A DNA stretch of 13,796 bases, from NCBI GenBank assembly GCA_031264395.1, contig JAISEB010000306.1, forward strand, positions 1-13,796, read 5' to 3'. A program made the position numbers and the translations under genes. Below the pieces are notes generated by a model. It had not been told where the DNA came from and did not search any database. It was given only the letters and a program-made list of their open reading frames with translations. Shown here piece after piece: positions 6,211 through 13,796 of the stretch. How positions within the stretch are numbered: position 1 is the stretch's first letter; each line of letters opens with the position of its first letter. The DNA is from Treponema sp. (GTDB taxonomy: Bacteria; Spirochaetota; Spirochaetia; Treponematales; Breznakiellaceae).

Positions 6211-8880
6211 TCACGGGCGGTACGGATAGGTAAAGGCGTATGTTCCCGAGCCAAGCTCCGTTTCCGCGCCGTCTGCGGTTTTTGTAAAGACCTTTCCGCC
6301 TATTGTTCCCCCTTCCGAGGCGGGAAGCACAAGGAGGGCGGAACTGTTGTGGGGAACCTTGACCGATACGGTTATGTTCCCGCCCGTAATTTCCCAGCGC
6401 ACCGAAACGGGGCCGTAGCCTGTTTCAAGGGATGTTTCCGCCCAGCTGATAGCGCCGCCGGGAAGGGGCCGTATGACGCTTCGGGCAAAGGCGGGTTTTT
6501 CCGGGTCCGTATCAAGGCCGCCTACCGCGCTGAAAACCCAGTCGGCCACCGCGCCGTAGGCATAGTGGTTAAAGGAATTCATGTCGGGGCTCCACATGGT
6601 CCCGTCCGGCTTCAGGCCGTCCCAATGCTCCCATATCGTCGTCGCCCCCTTTGTAACCTGATACAGCCAAGAAGGGAAGTCTTCTTTCAAGAGAAGTTCA
6701 TACGCCAGATCAAGGCGGCCGTTGTCCGCCAGAACCCTGCACACGAAGGGGGTTCCCACAAAACCCGTTGTCAGGTGATTGCCGTTTTCCGCGATAAGGG
6801 AAACGAGCGTTTCAAGCGTCCGGGAGCGGTATTCTTCCGGGGTCAGGCCGAAGAAGAGCGAAAGGATGTGAGCCGTCTGGGTGCGGGCGGCAAGACGGCC
6901 GTTGGGGGTAAAGAACTCCTTCCGGTACGCCTCGCCTATATCCTCCCTGAGTTTTCCGTATTTCTTCGCGTCGTCCGCAAAACCCAGGACGCCGGCGGCC
7001 TTTGAAACTATTTCCGCGGAATAGGCGTACCAGGCGGTGGCGGTAAGATCGTTCGGCGTGGCGCCGAAGTAACTGCCTTCTTTTGCGTCAAGGGCTACCC
7101 AGTCGCCGAAATGAAAACCGGTGTTGAAAAGGAGGCCGTCTTCGGCAACGCCGCGGACATACTCGACCCATTTTTTCATTGAAGGGTACTGCTCTTCAAG
7201 TATGTCCCTGTCGCCGTAATAAAGGTACATGGTCCACGGGATCACGGCGGCGGCGTCCGCCCAGGCGGTGGCCCCCGCGTCCTGATGTATCTTCCCGTCT
7301 TTTTTGGAAATGTCCTTTAGCACGTCGGGGACCACATGGGGAACCTGGCCGTCGGGAAGCTGGCTTGCCGTCAGATCACGCAGCCATTTTCTGAAGAAAG
7401 GAGCGGTTTCCATGAGGAAACACGCCGAACGGGCGAAGATCTGCGCGTCTCCCGTCCAGCCCAGCCTTTCATCCCGCTGGGGGCAGTCGGTGGGAATATC
7501 GACAAAATTGTCTTTCATGCTCCAGCGCACGTTGCTGATAAACTGGTTGAGGAGCGGATGTGAACATTCGAACCGGCCGGAAGTATCCATGTCCGAATAA
7601 ATTGCCGCCGCGGTAAAATCATCGCGGTTAATTTCACCCGGATACTCGTCAACGGCAATGTAGCGGAACCCCTGAAAGGTACAGTACGGCGAATAGGTTT
7701 CGGCCGCTCCTCCTTTCAAAATATATTCAATAGTCTGCCGGGCGGCCCGCAGATTTTCGGTATAAAAATTTCCTTCCGCGTCAAGAATTTCCGCGTGCCG
7801 TATTTTCACCCTGTCGCCGGCCTTTCCCCGTACCGTAAACCGGACCCAGCCGGAAATATTCTGGCCAAAATCAAGCACCGTCTCTCCCCTGGGAGTTTTT
7901 ACAAGGGAAAGCGGTTTGAAAAATTCTTTTTCCTTTACCGGAAGGCCGTCGTGGGGTTTTAACATGCCCGTATCGGCGCTTTCGATGTAAACAGGCTTCC
8001 AGCCGCTTCCGTTAAAGCCGCCCCTGTTCCAGCCGGGCTGCTCGAGCCGCGCGTCGTATGTTTCGCCGTGGTAAATTTCACTGTAGGTAACGGGAGACGC
8101 CGCGAAAGTCCAGCTGTCGTCCGTGACGATGGTCTCCGCCGTGCCGTCGGCATATTTGATTCTGAGCTGCGCGATGACGGCGGTACGCGCGCCAAAGACG
8201 TTACGCTTTCCGAGCCAGCCGGCAAGATCGCCTTTGTACCAGCCGGGGCCTACAAGAAAGCCCAGGGCGTTTTCTCCCTTTGCCAGAAGATCCCCGACAT
8301 CATACGCCGAAAAAAGAATGCGCGATTTATATTCCGTAAAACCCGGCGAAAGGACTTCGTCTCCCGCGCGGCTGCCGTTGCAGAAGGCCGTGTATATTCC
8401 CTTGGCGGCGGCGTAGAGCGTTGCCGAAGCGACTTCTTTTGAAAGATTGAATTCCTTTCGTAAAAGAACACCCGAAGAACTCAGGCCGGCGTTTTCGTCT
8501 TCGCCGCTGATAAAAACGGCTCCGCCTTTTCCGGTTTTCCAGTCTTCCGGGGAAAGCAGGCTGGTTTCAAACGAAGCGGTTTCGCTCCAGGGGCTTTCTT
8601 CGCCATGGTTGTTAAAGATTTTTACCCGCCAGTAATAACGGGAAGACGAAGCAAGGGGAGAGCCTCCCCAGGGCACAAGAACGGACAGGGCGGAAGAGAT
8701 CTTCCCGCTTTGCCAGAGGGGGGCGCTGAAATCCCCGTTCCCGGAGGCCTCAATGCTGTACGCGGTTTGCAGCACATTCTTTTCGTCACAGTCCAGCTTC
8801 CAGCTGAAACGCGGCCGGGCGGTACAAACACCAACGGGATTGATCCGGTATTCACAGCGAAGATTAACGGCTTTAAGCAT
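6211..8880 (-). CDS. Alpha-L-rhamnosidase, glycoside hydrolase family 78
   Basis: Hydrolyses terminal alpha-L-rhamnose from oligosaccharides or glycosides with inversion of configuration. The 889 residues follow the GH78 layout: N-terminal fibronectin-III-like domain (about 1-105, with YYWRV), beta-sandwich domains (about 135-420), the six-hairpin catalytic barrel (about 430-785), and a C-terminal beta domain. The family signature DCPQRDERLGWTGDAQ is intact at 465-480, including D465, the likely general acid E471, and D478. The likely catalytic base is E751 in GATTIWEHW. No signal peptide is present, so the enzyme is probably cytoplasmic and acts on imported substrate. GGAGG (8891-8887) sits six bases before the ATG. 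The gene is convergent with the importer operon and has its own promoter. Some GH78 members act on other deoxysugars, so rhamnose specificity is probable rather than proven. Confidence 0.93.
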   Translation of the reverse strand: MLKAVNLRCEYRINPVGVCTARPRFSWKLDCDEKNVLQTAYSIEASGNGDFSAPLWQSGKISSALSVLVPWGGSPLASSSRYYWRVKIFNNHGEESPWSETASFETSLLSPEDWKTGKGGAVFISGEDENAGLSSSGVLLRKEFNLSKEVASATLYAAAKGIYTAFCNGSRAGDEVLSPGFTEYKSRILFSAYDVGDLLAKGENALGFLVGPGWYKGDLAGWLGKRNVFGARTAVIAQLRIKYADGTAETIVTDDSWTFAASPVTYSEIYHGETYDARLEQPGWNRGGFNGSGWKPVYIESADTGMLKPHDGLPVKEKEFFKPLSLVKTPRGETVLDFGQNISGWVRFTVRGKAGDRVKIRHAEILDAEGNFYTENLRAARQTIEYILKGGAAETYSPYCTFQGFRYIAVDEYPGEINRDDFTAAAIYSDMDTSGRFECSHPLLNQFISNVRWSMKDNFVDIPTDCPQRDERLGWTGDAQIFARSACFLMETAPFFRKWLRDLTASQLPDGQVPHVVPDVLKDISKKDGKIHQDAGATAWADAAAVIPWTMYLYYGDRDILEEQYPSMKKWVEYVRGVAEDGLLFNTGFHFGDWVALDAKEGSYFGATPNDLTATAWYAYSAEIVSKAAGVLGFADDAKKYGKLREDIGEAYRKEFFTPNGRLAARTQTAHILSLFFGLTPEEYRSRTLETLVSLIAENGNHLTTGFVGTPFVCRVLADNGRLDLAYELLLKEDFPSWLYQVTKGATTIWEHWDGLKPDGTMWSPDMNSFNHYAYGAVADWVFSAVGGLDTDPEKPAFARSVIRPLPGGAISWAETSLETGYGPVSVRWEITGGNITVSVKVPHNSSALLVLPASEGGTIGGKVFTKTADGAETELGSGTYAFTYPYRP

Positions 8881-8910
8881 GCAATGCCTCCTTATAAATA
8901 GAACGGGAAC

Positions 8911-8939
8911 AGTATACCCGGTAATGCCTCATAAAACAA
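8911..8939 (-). promoter_or_regulatory. Promoter of the rhamnosidase gene
   Basis: On the minus strand TTGTTT (-35, 8939-8934) and TATACT (-10, 8916-8911) are exactly 17 bases apart, placing transcription start near 8904, upstream of the GGAGG site. It does not resemble the twin promoters of the reductase and importer, so the rhamnosidase may be controlled separately from them. Confidence 0.5.
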
Positions 8940-8981
8940 ATGGATAAAACAGCACAAAAACATAGACACGGCGGGGGCCCG

Positions 8982-11864
8982 CTACACCGGCGCCTGTCCC
9001 CGTTCCTCTATTCTTCCCGTTTCCCTGTCGAAGTAAAAGACCGCCGCTTCCCGGAGGCGGTTTATTTCATAGTAGCGGCCGTGGCTTTCCATGACCACGC
9101 CCGGATGCACGGCGCCCCGTACCTTTACTTCGGATTCGTGGTGCTCCTCGAATTTTTCGCGCAGGGTAAAAATCCGCAGGTTAAGCTGTTCCAGTTTTTT
9201 TAGAAGTCCGACCTTTTCCGAACCGGCTTCTCCGAGCGCGGCGGGGTTATGTATGGCGTTCTTTATCTTTGCGTCGGCCCGTTTCAGCGCCGCCCTGATT
9301 TTTTCAATTTCCGCCTCGGTTACTTCAATCTGATCCTTCAAAAGATAATCCTGCCCAAAGGAAATTTCGGTCCGCAGCCCCTTCGCGCTGCCCAGCTCCT
9401 GAACATTCACGCCAAGCCGCGCCCTGCAAACGCCCCCGGCAAGTTTTCCCGTTTCGCCCGACACAAGAAGCATGCCGTTGGTCTTGACGTTGCAGCCGGC
9501 GCAGCCCAGCTTTATCTTGATGTCTCCCACGGCAAGGAGGACGGCGGCTTCCGCAAAAGCGGCTTCAATGGTGGTCCGCGCCCGCACCACTCCTTTTCCC
9601 GCGCCCTTGATGCCGCCGGCCATGACGGCCCTGCCCCCCGCCGATACCAGCGCCGCTTCGGAAAGCCCGGCAACTAGCACATTGCGCCCCACCACCGAAA
9701 AGCCCGGCTCCACCTTTCCGCTTATTTTAATGTCGCCGGGAAAATTGATGTTCCCCGTGGCCTTTCCCGCGTCCCCCTTTATGCTGCGGATCCCGCTTAC
9801 GCGGAGTTCTTTACCGTTGAAGGAAAGTTCCCCGGCGCGGGCCGCGGAAAGGCGCACGCCTTTTCCTTTGGGGATCTCCTGTATCGAATCGTCATGGCTG
9901 ATGCTGACGGGAACGGCCCCCGTAACCGGAAGTTCTTTTCCCCTTACGTCGAAACCCGGTCTGCCTTCGGGATCTCCGGGGCTTATTTCCGCTACGGGCG
10001 TTCCGGCGGTCACGGAAACAGGTTCCGAATCCGGTTTAAGGCCCCCGGGCCCCAGCCCCGGAAGCAGCCACCTGATCACAGGCGAACCCTTTGCCGCCGG
10101 CATTTCCCCGCGCGCAAGAATTCCGCTCCAGCTTCCCTTTTCCCCGGCCGCGCGGCACGCCGCTTTGACGGCTTCTTCGTCCACGCCCTTTGTAACGCCG
10201 GCGGCGGCAAACGCCTCAAGCACGGCGGCGGGATTAAGGGGAAGCCCCGCGCCTTCTTCCCGCAGCAGTTCCGCCACGGCCTCCATGGCGTCTTCGGAAA
10301 CCTCCGTCTTTATCCTTCCGTCGCGGTAGGGGATTACTTCCCCCAGAAAAAAACCCGGACCGCTCTTCATAAGGAGAAGCCCGTCTTCTTCCGCGGTGAT
10401 CTTCCGGCCGTGCTGGCCCAGGCCCCGGAAGAGCCGCAGTTCGGGATCGTTTCCCGGAAGGCCCGGAATTTCCGCGCCGAAAACATCCGTGCCCGCCTCT
10501 CCCTCCGCGGCTCCGGTAAGTTCCGCGGCGATTTCTCCCTTCCGCACCGGGGCAAGGCCCGTCACCTCGGCAATGGGGAGCTCTCCCCTGTAAGCCGTCC
10601 GCAGGCGTTCCAGAACGGCCTTTGCCGGCCCCTCTTCAAGGAGCGCCGCCCTGATCTCTATCTCCCTGTCTTTTCCCCTCGCGGGGGCCTTGCCCTCAAC
10701 AAGCGTGTACCGCAGTTCCAGATCCGGGCCTTCCATAAAAGCCCGGATGCCGGCCTTGAGTTTTTCCGTGTCAAAACCCCGGACGCCCGAATCGCGTATT
10801 GCCTGGGAAACCGCCCTCATTTCAAGCGGGAGCGCGCCGGCGACTCCCTTGCGAAGACAGAGGACCGCTTTTACATTGTCCGCGTCAATGTCCACCGCCG
10901 CCCGGGCTTCCTGTACTTTAAGAAGGGAAAACGCGTGAATGTCTTCGCCCGACGCGAGCGCCTCGGCGATTGCCTCATCCACCGATTCGGCGGACACAAG
11001 GGATTCCTCGCCCGCGCCCGCGGCCTTTGCCGCGTCAAGCACTTCTTTTCCTGCGGGCGGCGGAAAACGGGGATCTCCGGCTTCAAATTTGAAGTAAAAC
11101 GTAATCCCGTCGGAACCCCGGCCGGCGCTCCAGACCGGCTTTGCGAGGGGAACAATATCCGCCCAGTTTTTGCCTATACGGAGAAAGCCCGAACGCTGCG
11201 CGGCTATGAAGTTCTTTTCCCTTATAAGCCCGCCGCCCAAAAGAAAGGCCCCTTCTCCATGGGTTTTGGGGGGAATGGGCCTGTTAAACACATTCCGGCC
11301 CGGTTTGCCCGGTTTTGGGGGAGAAACGGTTCCGGCCTTTGCCCCTTTTTCCGCGTATTTTATTTCTGTTACTTCCGCGTCAACTTCCGCCGCTTCCCGT
11401 ATTTCCCGCCTGTCCCAGGTAATCACCTTTTCTTCTTTTGGGGGAAGGAAGGGAAGGGGAGCGGGTTTTTTGACGACGGTCTCTTTCTTTATTTTTTCGA
11501 CCCTGATCCGGTACAATTCGGGCGCGGCCGCCGCGGCGAGGGTTTCCTTTTCGAATGCCGCAAGATCGGGGGGAATGGCAAGCGCCTCCCAGGCGACGGT
11601 TTCACCTGTAGGCTCTTCCGGCGGCACGCCTTCGTAGAGGGTAAGCCGCATGGGATCTTTGGTCTTTGCCCTGGCGGCCTTCTGTAAAAAAGGCTCCAGC
11701 GTCTTGGGAGAAGGCGGCGGCGAAAGGCGGGTTTCGCCGGCAAGTTTGATCACGGCGTCGGCGTCCCACCCCAAGCCTTCCGGATCGGGGGTAAATACCA
11801 GAGTTGCCAGGGTTTCTTCAGGATCTATGACGATAGAAGCGTTTCCCTTCGCAATAACCGCCAT
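8982..11864 (-). CDS. fapA: FapA/DUF342-family protein with triplicated N-terminal module
   Basis: Member of the flagellar assembly protein A (DUF342) family, 960 residues, expected in the cytoplasm. The family core is clear at about 704-758: GNINFPGDIKISGKV, followed by glycine-rich beta-solenoid turns to about 820. A charged coiled-coil region at about 845-910 is followed by a short beta tail. The N-terminal FapA lobe pair appears three times: A about 9-95 plus 155-240, B about 321-407 plus 428-515, and C about 518-599 plus 612-690. Each second lobe has a G-x-P/A-G-x-(D/N)-V motif: GKPGRNV, GEAGTDV, GRPGFDV. The usual family length is roughly half to two thirds of this. GGAG five bases before the ATG supports the start, and only 14 bases separate it from the ATPase gene upstream. 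In Vibrio, FapA influences polar flagellar assembly; the role here is inferred. Confidence 0.85.
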   Translation of the reverse strand: MAVIAKGNASIVIDPEETLATLVFTPDPEGLGWDADAVIKLAGETRLSPPPSPKTLEPFLQKAARAKTKDPMRLTLYEGVPPEEPTGETVAWEALAIPPDLAAFEKETLAAAAAPELYRIRVEKIKKETVVKKPAPLPFLPPKEEKVITWDRREIREAAEVDAEVTEIKYAEKGAKAGTVSPPKPGKPGRNVFNRPIPPKTHGEGAFLLGGGLIREKNFIAAQRSGFLRIGKNWADIVPLAKPVWSAGRGSDGITFYFKFEAGDPRFPPPAGKEVLDAAKAAGAGEESLVSAESVDEAIAEALASGEDIHAFSLLKVQEARAAVDIDADNVKAVLCLRKGVAGALPLEMRAVSQAIRDSGVRGFDTEKLKAGIRAFMEGPDLELRYTLVEGKAPARGKDREIEIRAALLEEGPAKAVLERLRTAYRGELPIAEVTGLAPVRKGEIAAELTGAAEGEAGTDVFGAEIPGLPGNDPELRLFRGLGQHGRKITAEEDGLLLMKSGPGFFLGEVIPYRDGRIKTEVSEDAMEAVAELLREEGAGLPLNPAAVLEAFAAAGVTKGVDEEAVKAACRAAGEKGSWSGILARGEMPAAKGSPVIRWLLPGLGPGGLKPDSEPVSVTAGTPVAEISPGDPEGRPGFDVRGKELPVTGAVPVSISHDDSIQEIPKGKGVRLSAARAGELSFNGKELRVSGIRSIKGDAGKATGNINFPGDIKISGKVEPGFSVVGRNVLVAGLSEAALVSAGGRAVMAGGIKGAGKGVVRARTTIEAAFAEAAVLLAVGDIKIKLGCAGCNVKTNGMLLVSGETGKLAGGVCRARLGVNVQELGSAKGLRTEISFGQDYLLKDQIEVTEAEIEKIRAALKRADAKIKNAIHNPAALGEAGSEKVGLLKKLEQLNLRIFTLREKFEEHHESEVKVRGAVHPGVVMESHGRYYEINRLREAAVFYFDRETGRIEERGQAPV

Positions 11865-11878
11865 GACTTCTCCGGATC

Positions 11879-13024
11879 TTAGGGTTTAAAACCAGCCGAC
11901 ATGGCCCTGGAAAGTTTCAATTTAAGGAAATTGTTTTCTTTCCTGAGTTTTGAAATTTCGTACTGCTGGGACTTGACCGTCTCCACCAGATCTCCCTGGG
12001 TAAAGGCTCCCGAATGGAGCAGATCTTCCACATACTCTATACGGTTCTCAAAATCGATTTCCGCTTCAAGGCCCGCTTCCTGAAAAGTTTCCTCGATTGC
12101 CTTTTCATCAAGGGTGAAGTTATCCTCGTCGGAATTGAGGATCTTGTCGGCAATGCGGTATATAGCCTGGGAAAGCATGGCCTGGGGCTTGTACAGGAGC
12201 ACGGGCAGGCGGGAAGCCAGCGCGGTATCCTGAATGGTGTCGCGGTACATGATCCCAAGATGTTCGATCTTGAGCGAAAGGTACTCTTCGCAGGAACGGC
12301 GTATCTTCAGCGCTACGTCGGCGTCTTTGGGATCGTCTATCATGTTCATGATAAGCCGGGGCCTGAAACGGTCAAGGCGGACGGTAAAGCGTTCATAGGA
12401 TTCGCTGTCCAGCTTCTGGATTTCGGGAAGCAGGCGGGGAATGTACAGAAGCTGGGAGCCTCCGCCTTCACGGCGGACCTGTTCAAGATAAACCGCGGCC
12501 TTGCTGCCCTTGCCAAAGGAGGTAAACATCAGCCTGAACACGGCGTTTTTCAAAAAAACATAGGCGTTAAGCACCGCGGTTACCGCCGGCGCCGAAACCA
12601 CTATGCCTTGGCCGGAAAGCAGGAAAAAATCCAGTATAGATTGATGGGTTCCGGCGCCAAGGTCGAGTACCAGAATGTCCGTACCGGCTTCAAGAGCCAA
12701 AAAACGCCTTACCAGCGCCTTTAACTGGCTCGCCTTGAGGTTGGCGGTTCCGGGTATTTCCGTATCGCCGGGTATAAAACGGAGGCCCCGCACATCGGTA
12801 TCCGCGATGACATCGTTGAAATTCGATTTGGTATCGTTGAGGAAGGTCCCAATCCCCAGTTTCGGGGATTGATGCCCCAGCACCAAGTGAAGATTCGAGG
12901 CCCCCAGATCAAGGTCGGCCAGCACAACCCGCTGCCCCGACTGCGCGAACGCCACCGCCAGATTCGCCGCGACAAGGGATTTTCCCACTCCGCCCTTGCC
13001 GCTTGCCACCGGGATAATACGCAT
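11879..13024 (-). CDS. MinD/ParA-superfamily ATPase, FlhG-like, with coiled-coil tail
   Basis: P-loop ATPase of 381 residues from the family that positions cell-division or flagellar machinery. The deviant Walker A motif KGGVGKS has signature lysine K10 and P-loop K15. Switch I residues D37 and D39 lie in LADLDLGASN, and Walker B D121 in ILVLDLGAG, which looks more like FlhG than MinD. The ATPase fold ends near residue 297. An acidic helical extension follows, with a likely coiled coil at about 348-373, in place of MinD's amphipathic membrane-targeting helix. The start at 13024 is chosen because the next residues are the family's usual opening (MRIIPVASGKGG). Its ATG overlaps the upstream stop as TGATG, so translation is probably coupled. 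An in-frame ATG at 13108 would add 28 residues unlike the family. It pairs by position with the FapA-like gene. Confidence 0.88.
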   Translation of the reverse strand: MRIIPVASGKGGVGKSLVAANLAVAFAQSGQRVVLADLDLGASNLHLVLGHQSPKLGIGTFLNDTKSNFNDVIADTDVRGLRFIPGDTEIPGTANLKASQLKALVRRFLALEAGTDILVLDLGAGTHQSILDFFLLSGQGIVVSAPAVTAVLNAYVFLKNAVFRLMFTSFGKGSKAAVYLEQVRREGGGSQLLYIPRLLPEIQKLDSESYERFTVRLDRFRPRLIMNMIDDPKDADVALKIRRSCEEYLSLKIEHLGIMYRDTIQDTALASRLPVLLYKPQAMLSQAIYRIADKILNSDEDNFTLDEKAIEETFQEAGLEAEIDFENRIEYVEDLLHSGAFTQGDLVETVKSQQYEISKLRKENNFLKLKLSRAMSAGFKP

Positions 13025-13539
13025 CAAAGGCCCCCTTCTTCCGGTGTCTTGAATCCGGCCGGCGCTCCGGCATCCGCGTCCGCTTCCCGCAGCCTTGCAT
13101 GCAGCCAAAAAGCGCCGGATGCCGAAAGAATATCCCCCACAAGAAAAAGTCCCAGCGTACCCAGGGTAACCAGCACGGACTGTGGGTTAATAATGACAAG
13201 GGCGGCAATATCGTTTCCCGTAAAAAAGCACCAGCCCAGGGACGCGGCAATGGCCGCCGCCTTTCCCGCGATATAAAGGGGAAGATATGCCCGGTATACA
13301 GCTACCCGCGCCAGCAGAAACAGGGTTATCAGGAGAAAAAAAGAGTTGGAAACCGCGTAAACCGGCCACGGAAAGGAAAGAGGCGGCGCCAAAAAGACCC
13401 CCAGCGCCGTCAGGACAAACAGGCGGATTATCTCGTATACCAAAAGGATCACCCTGAGGGGCCGCGAAACTTCCATAATATGAAAATAAGGCCCAAGCGG
13501 CTTCTGATCAAGGGGTTGCGGGACGGTTCTTGCGTGCAT
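13024..13539 (-). CDS. Four-helix integral membrane protein of unknown function
   Basis: I do not recognise the family. The 171-residue protein has four hydrophobic helices at about 29-51, 57-78, 84-106 and 120-146, with a hydrophilic N-terminus of about 26 residues and a 25-residue polar C-terminal tail rich in Ala, Glu and Asp. It is the first gene of the operon with the FlhG-like ATPase and FapA-like protein. Its stop overlaps the ATPase start by one base (TGATG), which argues that it is translated and that the three products work together. It could be a membrane anchor or partner for the ATPase, but that is speculation. The start is uncertain: neither the ATG at 13539 nor the ATG at 13476 (residue 22) has a clear ribosome site. 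An in-frame stop lies just upstream of 13539. Confidence 0.75.
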   Translation of the reverse strand: MHARTVPQPLDQKPLGPYFHIMEVSRPLRVILLVYEIIRLFVLTALGVFLAPPLSFPWPVYAVSNSFFLLITLFLLARVAVYRAYLPLYIAGKAAAIAASLGWCFFTGNDIAALVIINPQSVLVTLGTLGLFLVGDILSASGAFWLHARLREADADAGAPAGFKTPEEGGL

Positions 13540-13596
13540 CCCGGCACCGGGCGCTTGCTTTTTTCAATGCCGGAATTCCCGCTTGCGAACCAAGCC

Positions 13597-13625
13597 TTGC
13601 GGCGGACACAGGCGTATGGTAGACT
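13597..13625 (+). promoter_or_regulatory. Possible promoter of the tRNA-Leu gene
   Basis: TTGCGG (13597-13602) and TAGACT (13620-13625) are 17 bases apart and would start transcription about 10 bases before the tRNA. Each box matches the consensus at only four of six positions, so this is tentative. The rest of the 103-base gap between the membrane-protein start and the tRNA shows no convincing promoter for the minus-strand operon. Confidence 0.35.
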
Positions 13626-13642
13626 TGCCTATCCAACAGCGC

Positions 13643-13725
13643 GCCGGCGTGGTGGAATGGTAGACACGGCAGACTCAAAATCTGCTGCTCGCGAGAGTGT
13701 AAGAGTTCAAGTCTCTTCGCCGGTA
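13643..13725 (+). tRNA. tRNA-Leu (anticodon CAA)
   Basis: An 83-base cloverleaf. The acceptor stem GCCGGCG pairs with CGCCGGT (one G-U pair) and is followed by discriminator A at 13725. The D arm begins TGGTGGAATGGTAGAC. The anticodon stem GCAGA/TCTGC encloses the loop CTCAAAA, giving anticodon CAA at 13676-13678, which reads UUG leucine codons. The long variable arm (a class II feature) and the T arm AAGAG-TTCAAGT-CTCTT are both present. The 3' CCA is not encoded; ATT follows, so CCA must be added after transcription. Confidence 0.95.
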
Positions 13726-13796
13726 ATTGTAAGGCTTTATGGGATAAGGAATTAGAGACATGAAACCCCTATTGAATGGAGAGGGGATTCGGAAAA

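Noticed and set aside
6205..7005. 266-codon open frame on the plus strand, opposite the rhamnosidase
   Set aside because: No motifs or credible start. The minus strand carries the complete GH78 enzyme.
8940..8981. Short GC-rich inverted repeat (GCGGG/CCCGC) just after the FapA stop, as a terminator
   Set aside because: The stem is only four to five bp with a very small loop, and the T-run comes too far downstream. Evidence is too weak to call.
9894..11687. 597-codon open frame on the plus strand, opposite the FapA gene
   Set aside because: It is a shadow of GC-rich coding sequence. Its translation is rich in Arg, Gly and Pro with no recognisable motif, while the minus strand encodes a clear family protein.
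13025..13108. Upstream in-frame start for the FlhG-like ATPase
   Set aside because: It would add 28 residues unlike the family in front of the standard MRIIPVASGKGG opening, and it lies wholly inside the upstream gene.
13760..13796. Possible start of a gene after the tRNA (ATG at 13760, M-K-P-L-L-N-G-E...)
   Set aside because: Only 12 codons are visible, with a poor ribosome site and no recognisable sequence. A CCCCT/AGGGG inverted repeat in the same stretch could equally be a weak hairpin.
13726..13796. tRNA 3' end as an integration site for a mobile element
   Set aside because: No integrase gene or direct repeat of the tRNA end is visible in the 71 bases left in the window.

Overview
The window looks like chromosomal DNA of a spirochaete, most likely a Treponema relative, possibly gut-associated. 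This is an inference from gene content: a FapA/DUF342 protein paired with an FlhG/MinD-type ATPase, a lipoprotein sugar-binding protein with a YesM-type kinase, and a tRNA without an encoded CCA end. No rRNA or other marker gene is present to prove it.

Left half (1-6168), a sugar-sensing and uptake locus. A YesM-family sensor kinase lies on the minus strand and ends in a run of 17 G. Just beyond it, at the window edge, is what looks like the start of its partner response regulator. Divergent from the kinase are an aldo/keto reductase, then a three-gene ABC importer: binding lipoprotein, MalF-type permease and MalG-type permease. The importer has no ATPase gene here. The reductase and the binding-protein gene have near-identical promoter and first-transcribed sequences, so they are probably co-regulated, perhaps by the adjacent two-component system. 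Two tandem hairpins separate the binding-protein gene from the permeases.

Middle (6211-8880). A GH78 alpha-L-rhamnosidase without a signal peptide faces the importer across a long 42-base hairpin region. A reasonable reading is that the importer brings in rhamnose-containing oligosaccharides and the cytoplasmic rhamnosidase hydrolyses them. The substrate is inferred only from proximity.

Right half (8982-13539, minus strand). A tight operon runs from a four-helix membrane protein to a MinD/FlhG-like ATPase with a coiled-coil tail, then to a 960-residue FapA-like protein. In FapA the usual N-terminal module appears three times before the beta-solenoid. FlhG and FapA families act in flagellar placement or assembly, so a role in cell-pole or flagellar organisation is likely but not shown.

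Right end. A tRNA-Leu(CAA) gene is on the plus strand at 13643-13725, divergent from the membrane-protein operon. The final 71 bases hold nothing I can assign with confidence. No stretch over 300 bases lacks a gene. I saw no CRISPR array, insertion sequence or prophage.
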